From Alphaproteobacteria bacterium (GTDB lineage Bacteria > Pseudomonadota > Alphaproteobacteria > SP197): a DNA stretch of 40,399 nt. Under the pieces are notes generated by a model, which was not told where the DNA came from, made no database searches, and worked only from the letters and a program-made list of their open reading frames with translations. The DNA is taken from assembly GCA_016869675.1 (NCBI GenBank), contig VGDP01000008.1, positions 69,147 to 109,545 on the forward strand. Reading direction: 5' to 3'. The position numbers and the translations under genes were made by a program. How positions within the stretch are numbered: the first letter of the stretch is position 1; the number at the start of each line of letters is the position of its first letter. Of this stretch, positions 25,097 through 33,638 are shown piece after piece.

Positions 25097-26070
25097 GGCG
25101 GCGGCGCGCGGTGAAAGTACCACAGGGTTCCCGCCACCGACACGAGCGCCACGCCCAGCGCGACCCACGCCGCGACGCCGCCCGCCAGGCTGAGAGCCGC
25201 CAAGCCGACCAGGACGGCGTCGAGCGCGATCACGCGCGTCGCGACCCAGGCGTGCGACCGGCCGTTCCTACTCGCCGCCTGGTAGGCGTGATCGCGGTGG
25301 GCGCGCCAGGGTCGCTCGCCCCGGGCCAGGCGCCATGCCAGCGTCGTCGTGGCGTCCGCCACGAACGCAAGGGGCAGGATCAGCGCGGCCACGATCGCGC
25401 CCGAAAGCGCCAGGTCGAGCAGCAACCAGCCGGCGAGCAGCCCGAACGGAACGCTCCCGGCGTCGCCCAGGAACACGCGCGCGGGCGACCAGTTCCATGG
25501 CAGGAAGCCGAGCACCGCGCCGCCAAGCGCCAGCGCGTACCAGGCCAGGTCCGGTCGCTCGCTCATCGTCGCGATGAACGCGGCGCCCAGGGCGACCGTC
25601 GCCGTGTGACCTGCCGCCAAGCCGTCGGCGCCGTCCATGAAGTTGGTCAGGTTGACGTGCCACAGCCACGCGAGACCGAGCGCGACCGGCCCGAACCACG
25701 GGACCGTCTCGGTTGGCAACGCCAACAGGCCGGTCACCACGGCCGCCGCTTGCACGACCAGGCGCGGGGCGGGGGCCAGGCCGCGCCGGTCATCGATCCA
25801 CCCCAGCGCCGCCAGGGCGGCCGCCCCAAGGGCCACGACCGCAAACGCCCCCGCCGCGCCCACGATCGGTCCGAGCGCGAGCCAAGCCAGGACCGTCACC
25901 GCGACGGGCGCGAGTCCGCCGCCGCGCGGGACGGGACGATCATGGCTCGATCGCGCGTTCGGCCGGTCGACCATACCGCGCGCGCCGAGCCATGGGATCA
26001 ACCGGCCGGTGGCCAGCCACGACAGGCCCAGGCACCCAGCGAGCAGCGCGATAGGCAGCACGGCGGTCAC
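25093..26070 (-). CDS. WecA/WbpL-like polyprenyl-phosphate sugar-1-phosphate transferase
   Basis: A 325-residue integral membrane enzyme of the MraY/WecA family (called glycosyltransferase 4 in some databases) that starts a lipid-linked glycan by loading HexNAc-1-phosphate onto undecaprenyl phosphate. Motifs are MVDRPNARSSHDRPVPRGGG, GWIDDRRGL with the metal-binding Asp pair (93-94), NLTNFMDGADG (140-150), FLGDAGSVPFG (200-210) and the basic loop HRDHAYQ (258-264). About ten membrane helices alternate with these loops. The GTG at 26070 overlaps the carbamoyltransferase stop as GTGA, and its own stop overlaps the CapD-like start. The pairing with a CapD-like dehydratase suggests that the initiating sugar is a modified 6-deoxy HexNAc. 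Confidence 0.92.
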   Translation of the reverse strand: MTAVLPIALLAGCLGLSWLATGRLIPWLGARGMVDRPNARSSHDRPVPRGGGLAPVAVTVLAWLALGPIVGAAGAFAVVALGAAALAALGWIDDRRGLAPAPRLVVQAAAVVTGLLALPTETVPWFGPVALGLAWLWHVNLTNFMDGADGLAAGHTATVALGAAFIATMSERPDLAWYALALGGAVLGFLPWNWSPARVFLGDAGSVPFGLLAGWLLLDLALSGAIVAALILPLAFVADATTTLAWRLARGERPWRAHRDHAYQAASRNGRSHAWVATRVIALDAVLVGLAALSLAGGVAAWVALGVALVSVAGTLWYFHRAPPP

Positions 26071-27791
26071 GGCGCGTCCCCGCGCGCCCACACGCCGCCG
26101 GCGATGGCCAGCGCGTCGATCCGGCCGTCGAGCAGGGCGCGCGCGGCCTCGGCGGGCGTGTTGACGATCGGCTCCTCGTGCACGTTGAAGCTGGTGTTGA
26201 TCAGCACGGGGATGCCGGTCAGCGCCTTGTACCCGGCCAGGATGTCGAAATAGAGCGTGTTCGGCGCACGCGCGATGACCTGGGGCCGCGCCGCGCCGTC
26301 CACATGGACCACCGCCGGGATGCGCTCCCGCCACGCAAGCCGCACGGCGCAGGTCATTGTCATGAACCACACAGCGTAGCGCAACGCGGCCGGCAGGTCG
26401 AACACGGTGTCGGCGTCGCCTTCCGCCACCACCGGCGCGAAGGGCATGAATTCGCTGCGTTCCAGCCGGCGGTTGAGCGTGTCGTTGATCGCCGAGTCGG
26501 TCGGTGCCGCCGGGATCGATCGGGCGCCCAGCGCGCGCAGGCCATACTCCATGCCGAGCGTGTAGAGCCCGACGATGCGTCCGGCGGCGAGCATGGCGGG
26601 TATCGCAGCCACGGTGTCGGCGGCGACTTGGCGCACGCCGGGCGTGGCGGCCAAGGCGCGTTCGGCCGCGTCGCCGGAATCGCGACCCAGATAGAGGGTG
26701 TCGAGGCGGTGGCGGTGATTGAGCCAGCGCTTCATGCCGTCGCGCTCCAGCAGCGCCTGCAGCACGCCGCCGTGGGGCCGGCCCGCGTCGCTCATGGCCG
26801 GGTAGACGAACAGCGCCTCGACGCCCGCTTCCTCGGCCAGCCGCTGGTTGAGCCGGACATTGGCGAACACGCCGCCCGCCACGCCCAGATGCTTCGCCGG
26901 ATGGCGCGCGAGCGTGCGCTTCACCGCCGCGCGGATGGTGTCCTCCAGGACGTGCTGGATCGACGCGGCCATGTCCTCGCGCGCAGTCGTGCGGCTCAAC
27001 CCGACCAGGTGCTCACGCATGGCCAGGTAACTCGGGTAGTCCGACGTGACGCGCCCGTCATCGTCGACGCGGAAACGCCCCGCGATCGCTTCGGCTACGA
27101 CGGGCCGGCCCAGGGCGGCCAGCCCGGTCACCTTGCCCTCGTGGCGGTTCATGTGGAAGCCGAGCGCCTGGGTCACGTACCCGTAGGCGAGGCCGAGGCT
27201 GTCGATGGCCATGGGCCGGGCGAACGCGCCATCGTCGCCTTCGAGCGTTTCGAGCCGGCCGTCGTGGAAATGGTGGCGGCTGTACTGCACGTTGTCGCCA
27301 CCCCCTTCGGCCGTGTAGAGCAGCGCATCGTCCCCATCCGAATGGAACAGGGCGGGCAGGGCGTGGGCCAGATGGTGGTTGAAGAAGCGCACCGGCGTCC
27401 CGGCGCGGAATCCATGACCGGCGAGGAACCGTTCGGCGTCGAAGAGGGCGAGCGAATCGGCGTGGCCGAGCCGCACCAACTCGCGCTCCATGCTCTTCAT
27501 CTTGGCGCGACCCAGCGCCTGGCGCACACGACCCTCGATCAAGCGCCCGCCGCGCCAGTGGCGGAAATGGCGCCACGGGAACGGCCCGCGCCCCAGCACC
27601 ACCATGTCCACGTCACGACGCGTCAGGCCGGCGATGGCCAGCACTTCGTCGATCGCCTCGTCCGGTCCCCGGCCGCGGTCGACCTTGACGCGCGTCAGCC
27701 GTTCCCGGGCCACGGCGGCCACCAGGCGGTAGTCGTCGACCAGGCACGCCGAAGCGTCGTGGTAGCCGGAAAAGACGCCGAGGAGGATCAT
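26067..27791 (-). CDS. NodU/CmcH/TobZ-family carbamoyltransferase
   Basis: A 574-residue carbamoyltransferase that transfers carbamoyl from carbamoyl phosphate through carbamoyl-adenylate to a hydroxyl group, here most likely on an O-antigen or capsule sugar. The N-terminal Kae1-like domain starts LLGVFSGYHDASACLVDD, then VARERLTRVKVDRG. Metal-ligand histidines appear in FFNHHLAHALPALF, and the nucleotide region as AEGGGDN and MNRHEGKVTGLAALG. GVAGGVFANVRLNQ, SDAGRPHGGVL and YGLRALGARSIPAAP follow. The C-terminal YrdC-like domain ends with LINTSFNVHEEPIVNTPAEA. The ATG at 27791 fits the family N-terminus. It heads the minus-strand run leading to purH. Its start codon is complementary to an ATG on the plus strand at 27790. 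Confidence 0.92.
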   Translation of the reverse strand: MILLGVFSGYHDASACLVDDYRLVAAVARERLTRVKVDRGRGPDEAIDEVLAIAGLTRRDVDMVVLGRGPFPWRHFRHWRGGRLIEGRVRQALGRAKMKSMERELVRLGHADSLALFDAERFLAGHGFRAGTPVRFFNHHLAHALPALFHSDGDDALLYTAEGGGDNVQYSRHHFHDGRLETLEGDDGAFARPMAIDSLGLAYGYVTQALGFHMNRHEGKVTGLAALGRPVVAEAIAGRFRVDDDGRVTSDYPSYLAMREHLVGLSRTTAREDMAASIQHVLEDTIRAAVKRTLARHPAKHLGVAGGVFANVRLNQRLAEEAGVEALFVYPAMSDAGRPHGGVLQALLERDGMKRWLNHRHRLDTLYLGRDSGDAAERALAATPGVRQVAADTVAAIPAMLAAGRIVGLYTLGMEYGLRALGARSIPAAPTDSAINDTLNRRLERSEFMPFAPVVAEGDADTVFDLPAALRYAVWFMTMTCAVRLAWRERIPAVVHVDGAARPQVIARAPNTLYFDILAGYKALTGIPVLINTSFNVHEEPIVNTPAEAARALLDGRIDALAIAGGVWARGDAP

Positions 27792-27852
27792 GAATCGCGC
27801 CGTCGCGGCGGGGCGCGGCGACCCCATCGGCGCGACCGGGCGGGCGTCAAAG

Positions 27853-29061
27853 ATGGATAGGATCGCGGCCGTCGCGGCCGGGCTGGCCGTGCCCGCCCTA
27901 GTCTCGGGCCGCGTGACCATGGCGGTGCTGTGCGCCCTGGCCCTCGCGGGAACGCTGGCCGCGCCCGGCGCGCGGGCGGCCGGGCGCGCGCTGGTCCGGG
28001 CGTGGCGCGGTCTTCTTGGCCTCGCGGTCACGGTCCTGCTGGGCGCGTGGCTGGCCGCGACGGCGTTGTCCTTCGATCCGTGGGCGTCGCTCCAGGTGTG
28101 GGCACGCATGGCGGTCTTCGTGCCGGCCACGGTTCTGCTGGGCCTCGCGCTCGCGGCGGATGGTGCGCGGCTGGACCTCACGCTGCGTGCCCTCGTCGCC
28201 GGATCGGTGGTCGCGGCGACGCTCGCGCTCGTGGGTTCGACCCTGTGGCCCGACGCGCTGGCGCTGGCGCGTGGCAAGGCGCCCGAATGGACCGCTCACG
28301 ACGCGGCGGCCGCGGTCAAGGGCTTCGGCTCGGCGCTCGCGTGCCTGATGCCGATGGTGCTGTGGGCCGGCTGGCACCTGGGTGGGCTATGGCGGGTTAC
28401 CGCGCTTGCCTTCCAACCGCTCGCACTCGCGGCCATGGTCGTGGCCGACAGCGACGCCGGGCTTGCCGGGGCCGCGCTTGCCGGCGCGGTCCTGGCCATG
28501 GCGGCGCTTTGGCGCGCCGGCGCGCTGATCCTGGTCGTCGCCGTCGGCGCGGGCGGTGCGGCCGCCGCGATCCTGGTCGGCCTGGGCCCGCTTGCCGAGG
28601 CGTTCGCCACGGTCGATCCGCACCGTGCCGCGATCTGGCAGGCGGCGCTGAGCTATCTGCCCGGCGCGCCGGTTCTCGGCCACGGCCTCGACGTGGTCAA
28701 CCTCCTGCCCGGCGCCGATCCCGTGGTGCCGGCGTTCAACCAGGCACGTATCCCGTCACACCCACACGACTGGGCGGTCGAGGTGCTGGTGGAAACCGGC
28801 GTTGTCGGCTTTGGCGCGCTGCTGGCGGCGCTCGGCGCGCTGGCGTGGTCCTTCGCGCGCGCCGGCCGGTTCGCCGGCGCGGGCGGGCTCGCGCTCATGG
28901 CGGCGTTCTGGGGCTCGGGCCTGGTCAACTTCTCGGTGTGGGTGGCGTGGTGGCAGGGGGTCTTTCTGCTGCTCGGCGCGTTCGCCATGGCAGGCGCAGC
29001 GCCAGCAGTCCTTGGGCCATCAGCACGGACAGGATCGGCTCCAGCGGCAGGCGATACTTGA
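27853..29061 (+). CDS. O-antigen ligase (WaaL/Wzy-like) family membrane protein
   Basis: A 402-residue protein with 10 or more hydrophobic helices and a large periplasmic loop, as in O-antigen ligases and Wzy polymerases. The family region is visible as RAAIWQAALSYLPGAPVLGHGLDVVNLLP, followed by IPSHPHDWAVEVLVETGVVGFG; the paired His in SHPHD and the preceding Arg are typical of WaaL. The start is uncertain. ATG 27853 opens directly into the first helix. ATG 27790 adds 21 residues and has AGGAGG three bases upstream, but those bases also encode the carbamoyltransferase start. Its last 137 bases overlap the convergent GT39-like gene. It would attach or polymerise the finished glycan on the periplasmic face. 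Confidence 0.82.
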   Translation: MDRIAAVAAGLAVPALVSGRVTMAVLCALALAGTLAAPGARAAGRALVRAWRGLLGLAVTVLLGAWLAATALSFDPWASLQVWARMAVFVPATVLLGLALAADGARLDLTLRALVAGSVVAATLALVGSTLWPDALALARGKAPEWTAHDAAAAVKGFGSALACLMPMVLWAGWHLGGLWRVTALAFQPLALAAMVVADSDAGLAGAALAGAVLAMAALWRAGALILVVAVGAGGAAAAILVGLGPLAEAFATVDPHRAAIWQAALSYLPGAPVLGHGLDVVNLLPGADPVVPAFNQARIPSHPHDWAVEVLVETGVVGFGALLAALGALAWSFARAGRFAGAGGLALMAAFWGSGLVNFSVWVAWWQGVFLLLGAFAMAGAAPAVLGPSARTGSAPAAGDT

Positions 29062-30307
29062 CCCCGGTCACCGGCCCGGTGATCGCCAACACGTAGCCCG
29101 CGACGACCAACAGGAACAGCCACGACGGTTCGGTCAGCCGGCGCCGGACCGCGATCAACCCGACCAGTTGGACCAGCCGCGCGGCGGCGGTGACCGCGAC
29201 ACCGCCGCACAGCAAGGAGAGCACGGTCGCGTTCCCGGTCGCCCGCACGTAGGCGACGAGCTTGCCGACCAGGCCGTCGCCCGGCGTCGCGTAGAAGCTG
29301 GGCCGTTCCAGCCGCTGCACCGGCGGCACGGCGAACACGCTGGGTGCCGCCAGGTTAATCGCGGCGCCCGAGACCCACGCGCGTGCCAGCGCAACCACGC
29401 CCATGTCCGCCATCGCGGCGCGCGCCAACGCCATGGCGTGGTCGCTCTCGACGAACGGGTTGGCCGAGCGTACGGGAAACATGCGGTCTTGGCGGAGCGC
29501 CATGTCTTTCTGGGTTATCTCGAACGGCACGCCTTCGGCGAACTCGCGCGCCGCCGGCACGACCCAGAACAAGGCGTGGGTGCCGCCCTGGCTGGTCAGG
29601 GCCAGGTGGCCGAAAGCCATGACGTTGCGCAAGGCGTGGGGCGCCGTCACGGCCAGTGAGCCCACAAGCGCGAGCAGCGCGAGGCCCGCCGCGCGCGCCG
29701 GCCGGGTCCCGGCGCGCCACGCGCCCCAGAACACGACCAAGGCGAACACGGGCGGCAGGAACTGGGTCATGGCGCGCACCAGGGTCGCCAGGCCTAGCAA
29801 CACGCCGCAGCCGAGCGCGCCCACCGCACTTGGCCGTTGCAGCAGCCGGACGCCCGCCAGCAGCCACAGCGCGAAGACCGCCAGGAACAGGCTGTCGGTC
29901 AGCACCACGCCGGCTGCCGCGATCATGTTCAGGTTGACCGCCGCCAGCAGTCCTGCCGGCAGCGCGGCACGCCGGTCCAGGCGCGCCGCCAGCAGCGCGA
30001 TGGCGACGCAGGTCGCGGCATCCAGCACCGCCTGACCCAGCACCGGCCACAGGGCATCCTCGCCGACGACGAGGCGGAACGCCGCGATCCACGCCAGATA
30101 GCCCGGGACCCGCTCGGTCTCCGGCTCGGCGCCGAGGCCGGTCACCCTGTTGAAGCCGTCGGTCTCGACCAGGTCGCGGCCGAGCGTCAGGTAGAGCTCG
30201 GAATCCGGTTGCAGCAAGCTGCGGGTGCCGTCGTGGACCAAGGCGACGTAGCCGAGCCGCAGCAGCAGCGCCACGGCGAAGACCAGGAGTGCCGCGCGCG
30301 CCGTCAT
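28925..30307 (-). CDS. GT39-like (ArnT/PMT-type) membrane glycosyltransferase family protein
   Basis: A 460-residue polytopic membrane protein with about 11 helices. Near the N-terminus LLLRLGYVALVHDG is followed by LQPDSELYLTLGRDLV, the acidic first periplasmic loop of lipid-linked sugar glycosyltransferases, where an Asp is catalytic. ERVPGYLAWIAAF, QAVLDAATCVAIALLAARL and LVRAMTQFLPPVFALVV also fit. The end has GVKYRLPLEPILSVLM, a common C-terminal motif of these proteins. The ATG at 30307 overlaps the upstream methyltransferase stop as ATGA. The truncated gene at 36906-37520 is a paralogue with the same layout. It would transfer a sugar from a polyprenyl carrier in the periplasm; the donor is unknown. 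The last 45 codons lie antisense to the O-antigen ligase gene. Confidence 0.82.
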   Translation of the reverse strand: MTARAALLVFAVALLLRLGYVALVHDGTRSLLQPDSELYLTLGRDLVETDGFNRVTGLGAEPETERVPGYLAWIAAFRLVVGEDALWPVLGQAVLDAATCVAIALLAARLDRRAALPAGLLAAVNLNMIAAAGVVLTDSLFLAVFALWLLAGVRLLQRPSAVGALGCGVLLGLATLVRAMTQFLPPVFALVVFWGAWRAGTRPARAAGLALLALVGSLAVTAPHALRNVMAFGHLALTSQGGTHALFWVVPAAREFAEGVPFEITQKDMALRQDRMFPVRSANPFVESDHAMALARAAMADMGVVALARAWVSGAAINLAAPSVFAVPPVQRLERPSFYATPGDGLVGKLVAYVRATGNATVLSLLCGGVAVTAAARLVQLVGLIAVRRRLTEPSWLFLLVVAGYVLAITGPVTGVKYRLPLEPILSVLMAQGLLALRLPWRTRRAAERPPATTPPTPRS

Positions 30308-31029
30308 CGCCGCTCGATCACGGCGAACAGTCGGAACCCCAGGAGCGGCCCGAGCCACGGCTCCAGCCGAGCCTCGAGGCGCAGCAGCGCCGGTGCCCAC
30401 GCGCCGGGGATCAGCGACCAGCGGCGATAGCCGCCGCTCAACGGGTAGGCGAACAGGCTGAAGTAACGCACGGTGGCCACCGCCAGGCCGGGCACGCGCT
30501 CGGCCAGGCGGGCACGGTGGCGGCCGACGATAAGGCTGGGCAGCGCCTGGTTCGCGGCGAAGGCATCGCGTGGACGCGGCGGCGGGGCGGCGGCGAAGGG
30601 GTCCTCGTCCATGTCGACCGGCTCGGGATGGGCAAGCGCGAACGCGACGCGGCTCAGCGGCGTGATGGCCGGCTCGACCATGATGATGCGGCCACCGGGG
30701 ATCAGCACGCGGCACGCCTCGGCCAGGAACGCTCCCGGCGCCGCCAGGTGGTGCATCACGTCGACCATGACGATGGCCGCGAAGCAGCCGTCACGGAACG
30801 GCAGCCGGTGCGCGTCGGCCACGACGTCGAGCCAGGGTGCCGGCAGGATGTCGGTCGCGACGATGGTGGGCAGCCAGCCTTTCAGCCGGCCCGAGCCACC
30901 GCCGACCTCCAGCACGCGGCCCTCGGGCAGCGCTTCGGCGATGCGCCGGTACAGATCCTGGTAGACCGCGCGCAGCGCCGGCTTGGCCGGCCAGGCCGCG
31001 CGGTGGGCCGCAAGCCGCGCGTCGGTCAC
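30304..31029 (-). CDS. Class I SAM-dependent methyltransferase
   Basis: A 241-residue methyltransferase of the Methyltransf_11 type. The SAM-binding motif I is RVLEVGGGSGRLKGWL, preceded by LYRRIAEALPEG. The acidic motif II region reads VATDILPAPWLDVVADAHRLPF, then AAIVMVDVMHHLAAPGAFLAEACRVL and GGRIIMVEPAI. The C-terminal half (from about residue 130) is atypical, with FSLFAYPLSGGYRRWSLIP, and may hold a substrate-recognition domain. The GTG at 31029 is two bases after the GT2 fusion stop, and its own stop overlaps the GT39-like start. This position suggests it methylates a sugar, lipid carrier or glycan intermediate. The exact acceptor cannot be named. Confidence 0.85.
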   Translation of the reverse strand: MTDARLAAHRAAWPAKPALRAVYQDLYRRIAEALPEGRVLEVGGGSGRLKGWLPTIVATDILPAPWLDVVADAHRLPFRDGCFAAIVMVDVMHHLAAPGAFLAEACRVLIPGGRIIMVEPAITPLSRVAFALAHPEPVDMDEDPFAAAPPPRPRDAFAANQALPSLIVGRHRARLAERVPGLAVATVRYFSLFAYPLSGGYRRWSLIPGAWAPALLRLEARLEPWLGPLLGFRLFAVIERR

Positions 31030-31031
31030 GG

Positions 31032-32501
31032 TCAGATCGCCTTGAGCTTGCGCCAAGCGAACACGACCATGCGGATCAGCAGGAAACCGTCGCGGAAGCG
31101 GGAGATCTGGGTTTCGCCGTAGCTGCGCGCCGCGTAGCGGATGGGGATCTCGGCCACCTTCAGGTTCTGCTTCACCGCGCCGAAAATCAGGTCGAAGTCG
31201 CCGAACGGATCGAACTCGCCGAAGTAGGCGCGGTCGGCGAGGATGCGCAGATAGTGCGATCTCGTCAGAGCCTTGGTGCCGCACAGCGTGTCGGTGAAGC
31301 GCTGGTTCAGCAGCCAGGTGAACAGAATCGAGAACGCCCGATTGCCTACCAGGTTGATCAGGCGCATGGCGTTCTGCTCGCGCGGGTAGACCAGGCGCGT
31401 GCCGTTGATGAAGTTGCCCTTGCCGGCGACCAGCGCGCCGTAGAACTTCGGGATCGTCTCGGGCGCCACCGACAGATCGGCGTCCAGGATGATAAGCACC
31501 TCGCCGCGCGCCTCGGCGAAGCCCTTGCGCACCGCGTCGCCCTTGCCGCGGCCGTCCTGGCGGAAGCGGCGGATCGGCACGTCGCGCGCCTCGGCCATGA
31601 CCTCGCCGACGGCGTTCCACGTGCCGTCGCTCGAATGGCCCTCGACGAACACGATCTCCTGGTCGGGGCAGAAGCGCGGCAGGCGCTCGACAAGCGACCG
31701 GATGTTGCCGCGTTCGTTGCGGCAGGGCACGACGACCGAGCAGCTCGGCGTCCCAAGCTCGAGCCCGAGCGCCGGGCGCGCCACGACGTAGATACGCAAG
31801 CAGAACTGCCGCACCACCGGCAGCGACGCGGCGAAGCGGTTGACCAGCCGCCCCAGGCCGAGCAGGCGCTTGGGCAGCAGGATACGCCATTCGTGCTTGA
31901 CGATGTCGAAATCGGCTAGGCGCAGCAGGCCCTCGATGTCCGCGGCCGACAGCCAGTTCAGCTCGAGCTGGGGCATCTTGAGCCCGAGCCGCTCGGCGAG
32001 CGTCAGGATCGGCTCCCACATCTTAGAATAGTAGGCGACGACCAGGCGCGTCTCGCGCGTGCATAGCCGGTGCAGCAGCGACAAGGTGATCTCGCAGTCC
32101 TCCATGGCGCCGATGGCGTCGGGCAGCACGATGACGTCGAACGGCCCGCCAAGGCGTTCGATGGTCACGCCGTCCTCGATATCGCCGGCGTGGAACGTGA
32201 ACTGCGGGTAGTTCGCGCGCGCCACATCGATCGCGCGCAGGCTGATGTCGACGCCGACACCTTCGGCCGGCTCCAGCGCGGCCAGCAGGTCGCCGACGCC
32301 GCAGCCCAGCACCAGCACCTTGCGTCCCGGCGGCACCAGGAACCGCAGATAGCGGTGGTCCTCCTCGTAGTAGTACGCGTTGCGCCGGATCCAGCGGCGC
32401 CGCTCGGGCGCCATGCGGTCGGCGAAGGCGCGCTGGGCCTGCTTGCGCGGCGTCAGGCGCTCGGTTGTCTCCCCGGGAAAACGCTTGATCTCGGCCGTCA
32501 T
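31032..32501 (-). CDS. Fused methyltransferase-glycosyltransferase family 2 protein
   Basis: A 489-residue two-domain protein. Residues 40-200 form a SAM methyltransferase: KVLVLGCGVGDLLAALE (61-77), GVGVDISLRAIDVAR, FHAGDIED, and FDVIVLPDAIGAMED. Residues 253-489 form a GT-A glycosyltransferase of the DPM/polyprenyl-phosphate type: CSVVVPCRNERGNIRSLVER, VFVEGHSSDGTW, GRGKGDAVRKGFAEA, and the DxD-like motif ILDADLSVAPE (338-348). RLVYPREQNAMRL and DTLCGTKALTRSHY follow. It may make polyprenyl-phosphate sugar and methylate the same product or a neighbour. Such a donor would suit the GT39-like membrane protein downstream. The ATG at 32501 starts the operon; kdsD diverges 81 bases away. Fusions of this type are known, but their products are poorly defined. 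Confidence 0.88.
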   Translation of the reverse strand: MTAEIKRFPGETTERLTPRKQAQRAFADRMAPERRRWIRRNAYYYEEDHRYLRFLVPPGRKVLVLGCGVGDLLAALEPAEGVGVDISLRAIDVARANYPQFTFHAGDIEDGVTIERLGGPFDVIVLPDAIGAMEDCEITLSLLHRLCTRETRLVVAYYSKMWEPILTLAERLGLKMPQLELNWLSAADIEGLLRLADFDIVKHEWRILLPKRLLGLGRLVNRFAASLPVVRQFCLRIYVVARPALGLELGTPSCSVVVPCRNERGNIRSLVERLPRFCPDQEIVFVEGHSSDGTWNAVGEVMAEARDVPIRRFRQDGRGKGDAVRKGFAEARGEVLIILDADLSVAPETIPKFYGALVAGKGNFINGTRLVYPREQNAMRLINLVGNRAFSILFTWLLNQRFTDTLCGTKALTRSHYLRILADRAYFGEFDPFGDFDLIFGAVKQNLKVAEIPIRYAARSYGETQISRFRDGFLLIRMVVFAWRKLKAI

Positions 32502-32582
32502 GTCAAACCGCTTGTTGTGGTCTCGCCCGGGGTGCGATGATCCGATCTTATCGACGCGCCGCCACGATCAAAAGCGACGAAG

Positions 32583-33638
32583 GTGTCCAGCGCCAAACCG
32601 GCCGCCGCCGCCATCGGCGACGAAGCGATCCTCTCCGCTGGCCGGGATGTCCTGGCCGAAGGGGCTGCGTGCCTGCGCGGCGCCGCCGAACGGCTGGGCG
32701 GCGATTTCGTGGCGACGGCGCGCGTGCTCGCCCGGCCCGACAGCTTCGCCATCGTGATGGGCGTGGGCAAATCCGGGCACATCGGCCGCAAGGTCGCCGC
32801 CAGCCTAATCTCGACCGGCCATCGCGCGGCCTTCGTCCACCCGGTCGAGGCGCTGCACGGCGATCTGGGCCTGGCCGAGCACGCCACGCTCGCGCTGCTG
32901 CTCAGCCACTCCGGCGCGACCGAGGAGCTGATGGCGCTGGCGCCGGCCCTGGCCGGCTTCGACGTGCGCACGGCGCTGGTGACGCGCGCGCGTGTCTGCG
33001 CGCTCGCCGCCCACGCGGATTGGGTGATCGAGACCGGCGTCGAGGCCGAGGCTGGCCTGCACCGCCTAGCGCCGACCTCCTCGACCACGACGACGCTCGC
33101 GCTGTGCGACGGGCTGATGATGGCCAGCTTGGCGCTGCGCGGCTTCACGCCCGAGCAATTCGGCCGCTTCCATCCGGGGGGCGCGCTGGGGCGCCGTCTG
33201 GTCCGGGTGGCGGACCTTATGACGCCGCTCGACCGCACGCCGTGGGTCGCGCCCGACGCGGTGCTCTACCAGGTGATGGCCGACATGCCGGGGCGGCTCG
33301 GGCTCGCCATCGTCAGCACGGCGGCGCGGGGCGCGGGCGCAGCACTCGCCGACGTGGGCGTCATCTCGGAGGGCGATATCCGACGCGCCGCGCGCGAACG
33401 CCGGGCGTTCGACGCGGTGACCGCCGGTCAGATCATGACCACGACACCGAAGGCGATCGCCCAGGACGCCTTCGCCATCGATGCCCTGCGCCTCATGGAG
33501 CAGAACCGCATCACGGTGCTGCTGGTGGTCGACGCCGCCGATCGCCTGGTCGGGTCGATCCACATCCACGACATCGTGTCGTCCGACGTGCTGCCCAAGG
33601 GTCGGCGCGGCGTGTTGGCCGCCGGCATCGAGGACTAG
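32583..33638 (+). CDS. kdsD: D-arabinose 5-phosphate isomerase, KpsF/GutQ/KdsD family
   Basis: A 351-residue enzyme that interconverts ribulose 5-phosphate and arabinose 5-phosphate, the first step toward KDO for lipopolysaccharide or capsule. The SIS domain shows VMGVGKSGHIGRKVAASL, GHRAAFVHPVEALHGDLG, LLSHSGATEELMAL and PTSSTTTTLALCDGLMMA, then FHPGGALGRRL. Two CBS repeats follow, beginning VADLMTPLDRTPWV and AGQIMTTTPKAIAQDAF, with IHIHDI near the end. The start is GTG 32583; no ATG gives a complete SIS domain. There is no spacing before the NusG-like gene: the TAG at 33636-33638 is followed at once by ATG, so the two are coupled. The 81-base divergent gap to the GT2 fusion shows no clear operator. 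Confidence 0.92.
   Translation: MSSAKPAAAAIGDEAILSAGRDVLAEGAACLRGAAERLGGDFVATARVLARPDSFAIVMGVGKSGHIGRKVAASLISTGHRAAFVHPVEALHGDLGLAEHATLALLLSHSGATEELMALAPALAGFDVRTALVTRARVCALAAHADWVIETGVEAEAGLHRLAPTSSTTTTLALCDGLMMASLALRGFTPEQFGRFHPGGALGRRLVRVADLMTPLDRTPWVAPDAVLYQVMADMPGRLGLAIVSTAARGAGAALADVGVISEGDIRRAARERRAFDAVTAGQIMTTTPKAIAQDAFAIDALRLMEQNRITVLLVVDAADRLVGSIHIHDIVSSDVLPKGRRGVLAAGIED

Noticed and set aside
27726-27732. GCGGTAG core near the carbamoyltransferase start
   Set aside because: On the strand opposite to that gene and inside its coding region; considered as an RfaH site for the O-antigen ligase but not in a plausible leader position for the start chosen.
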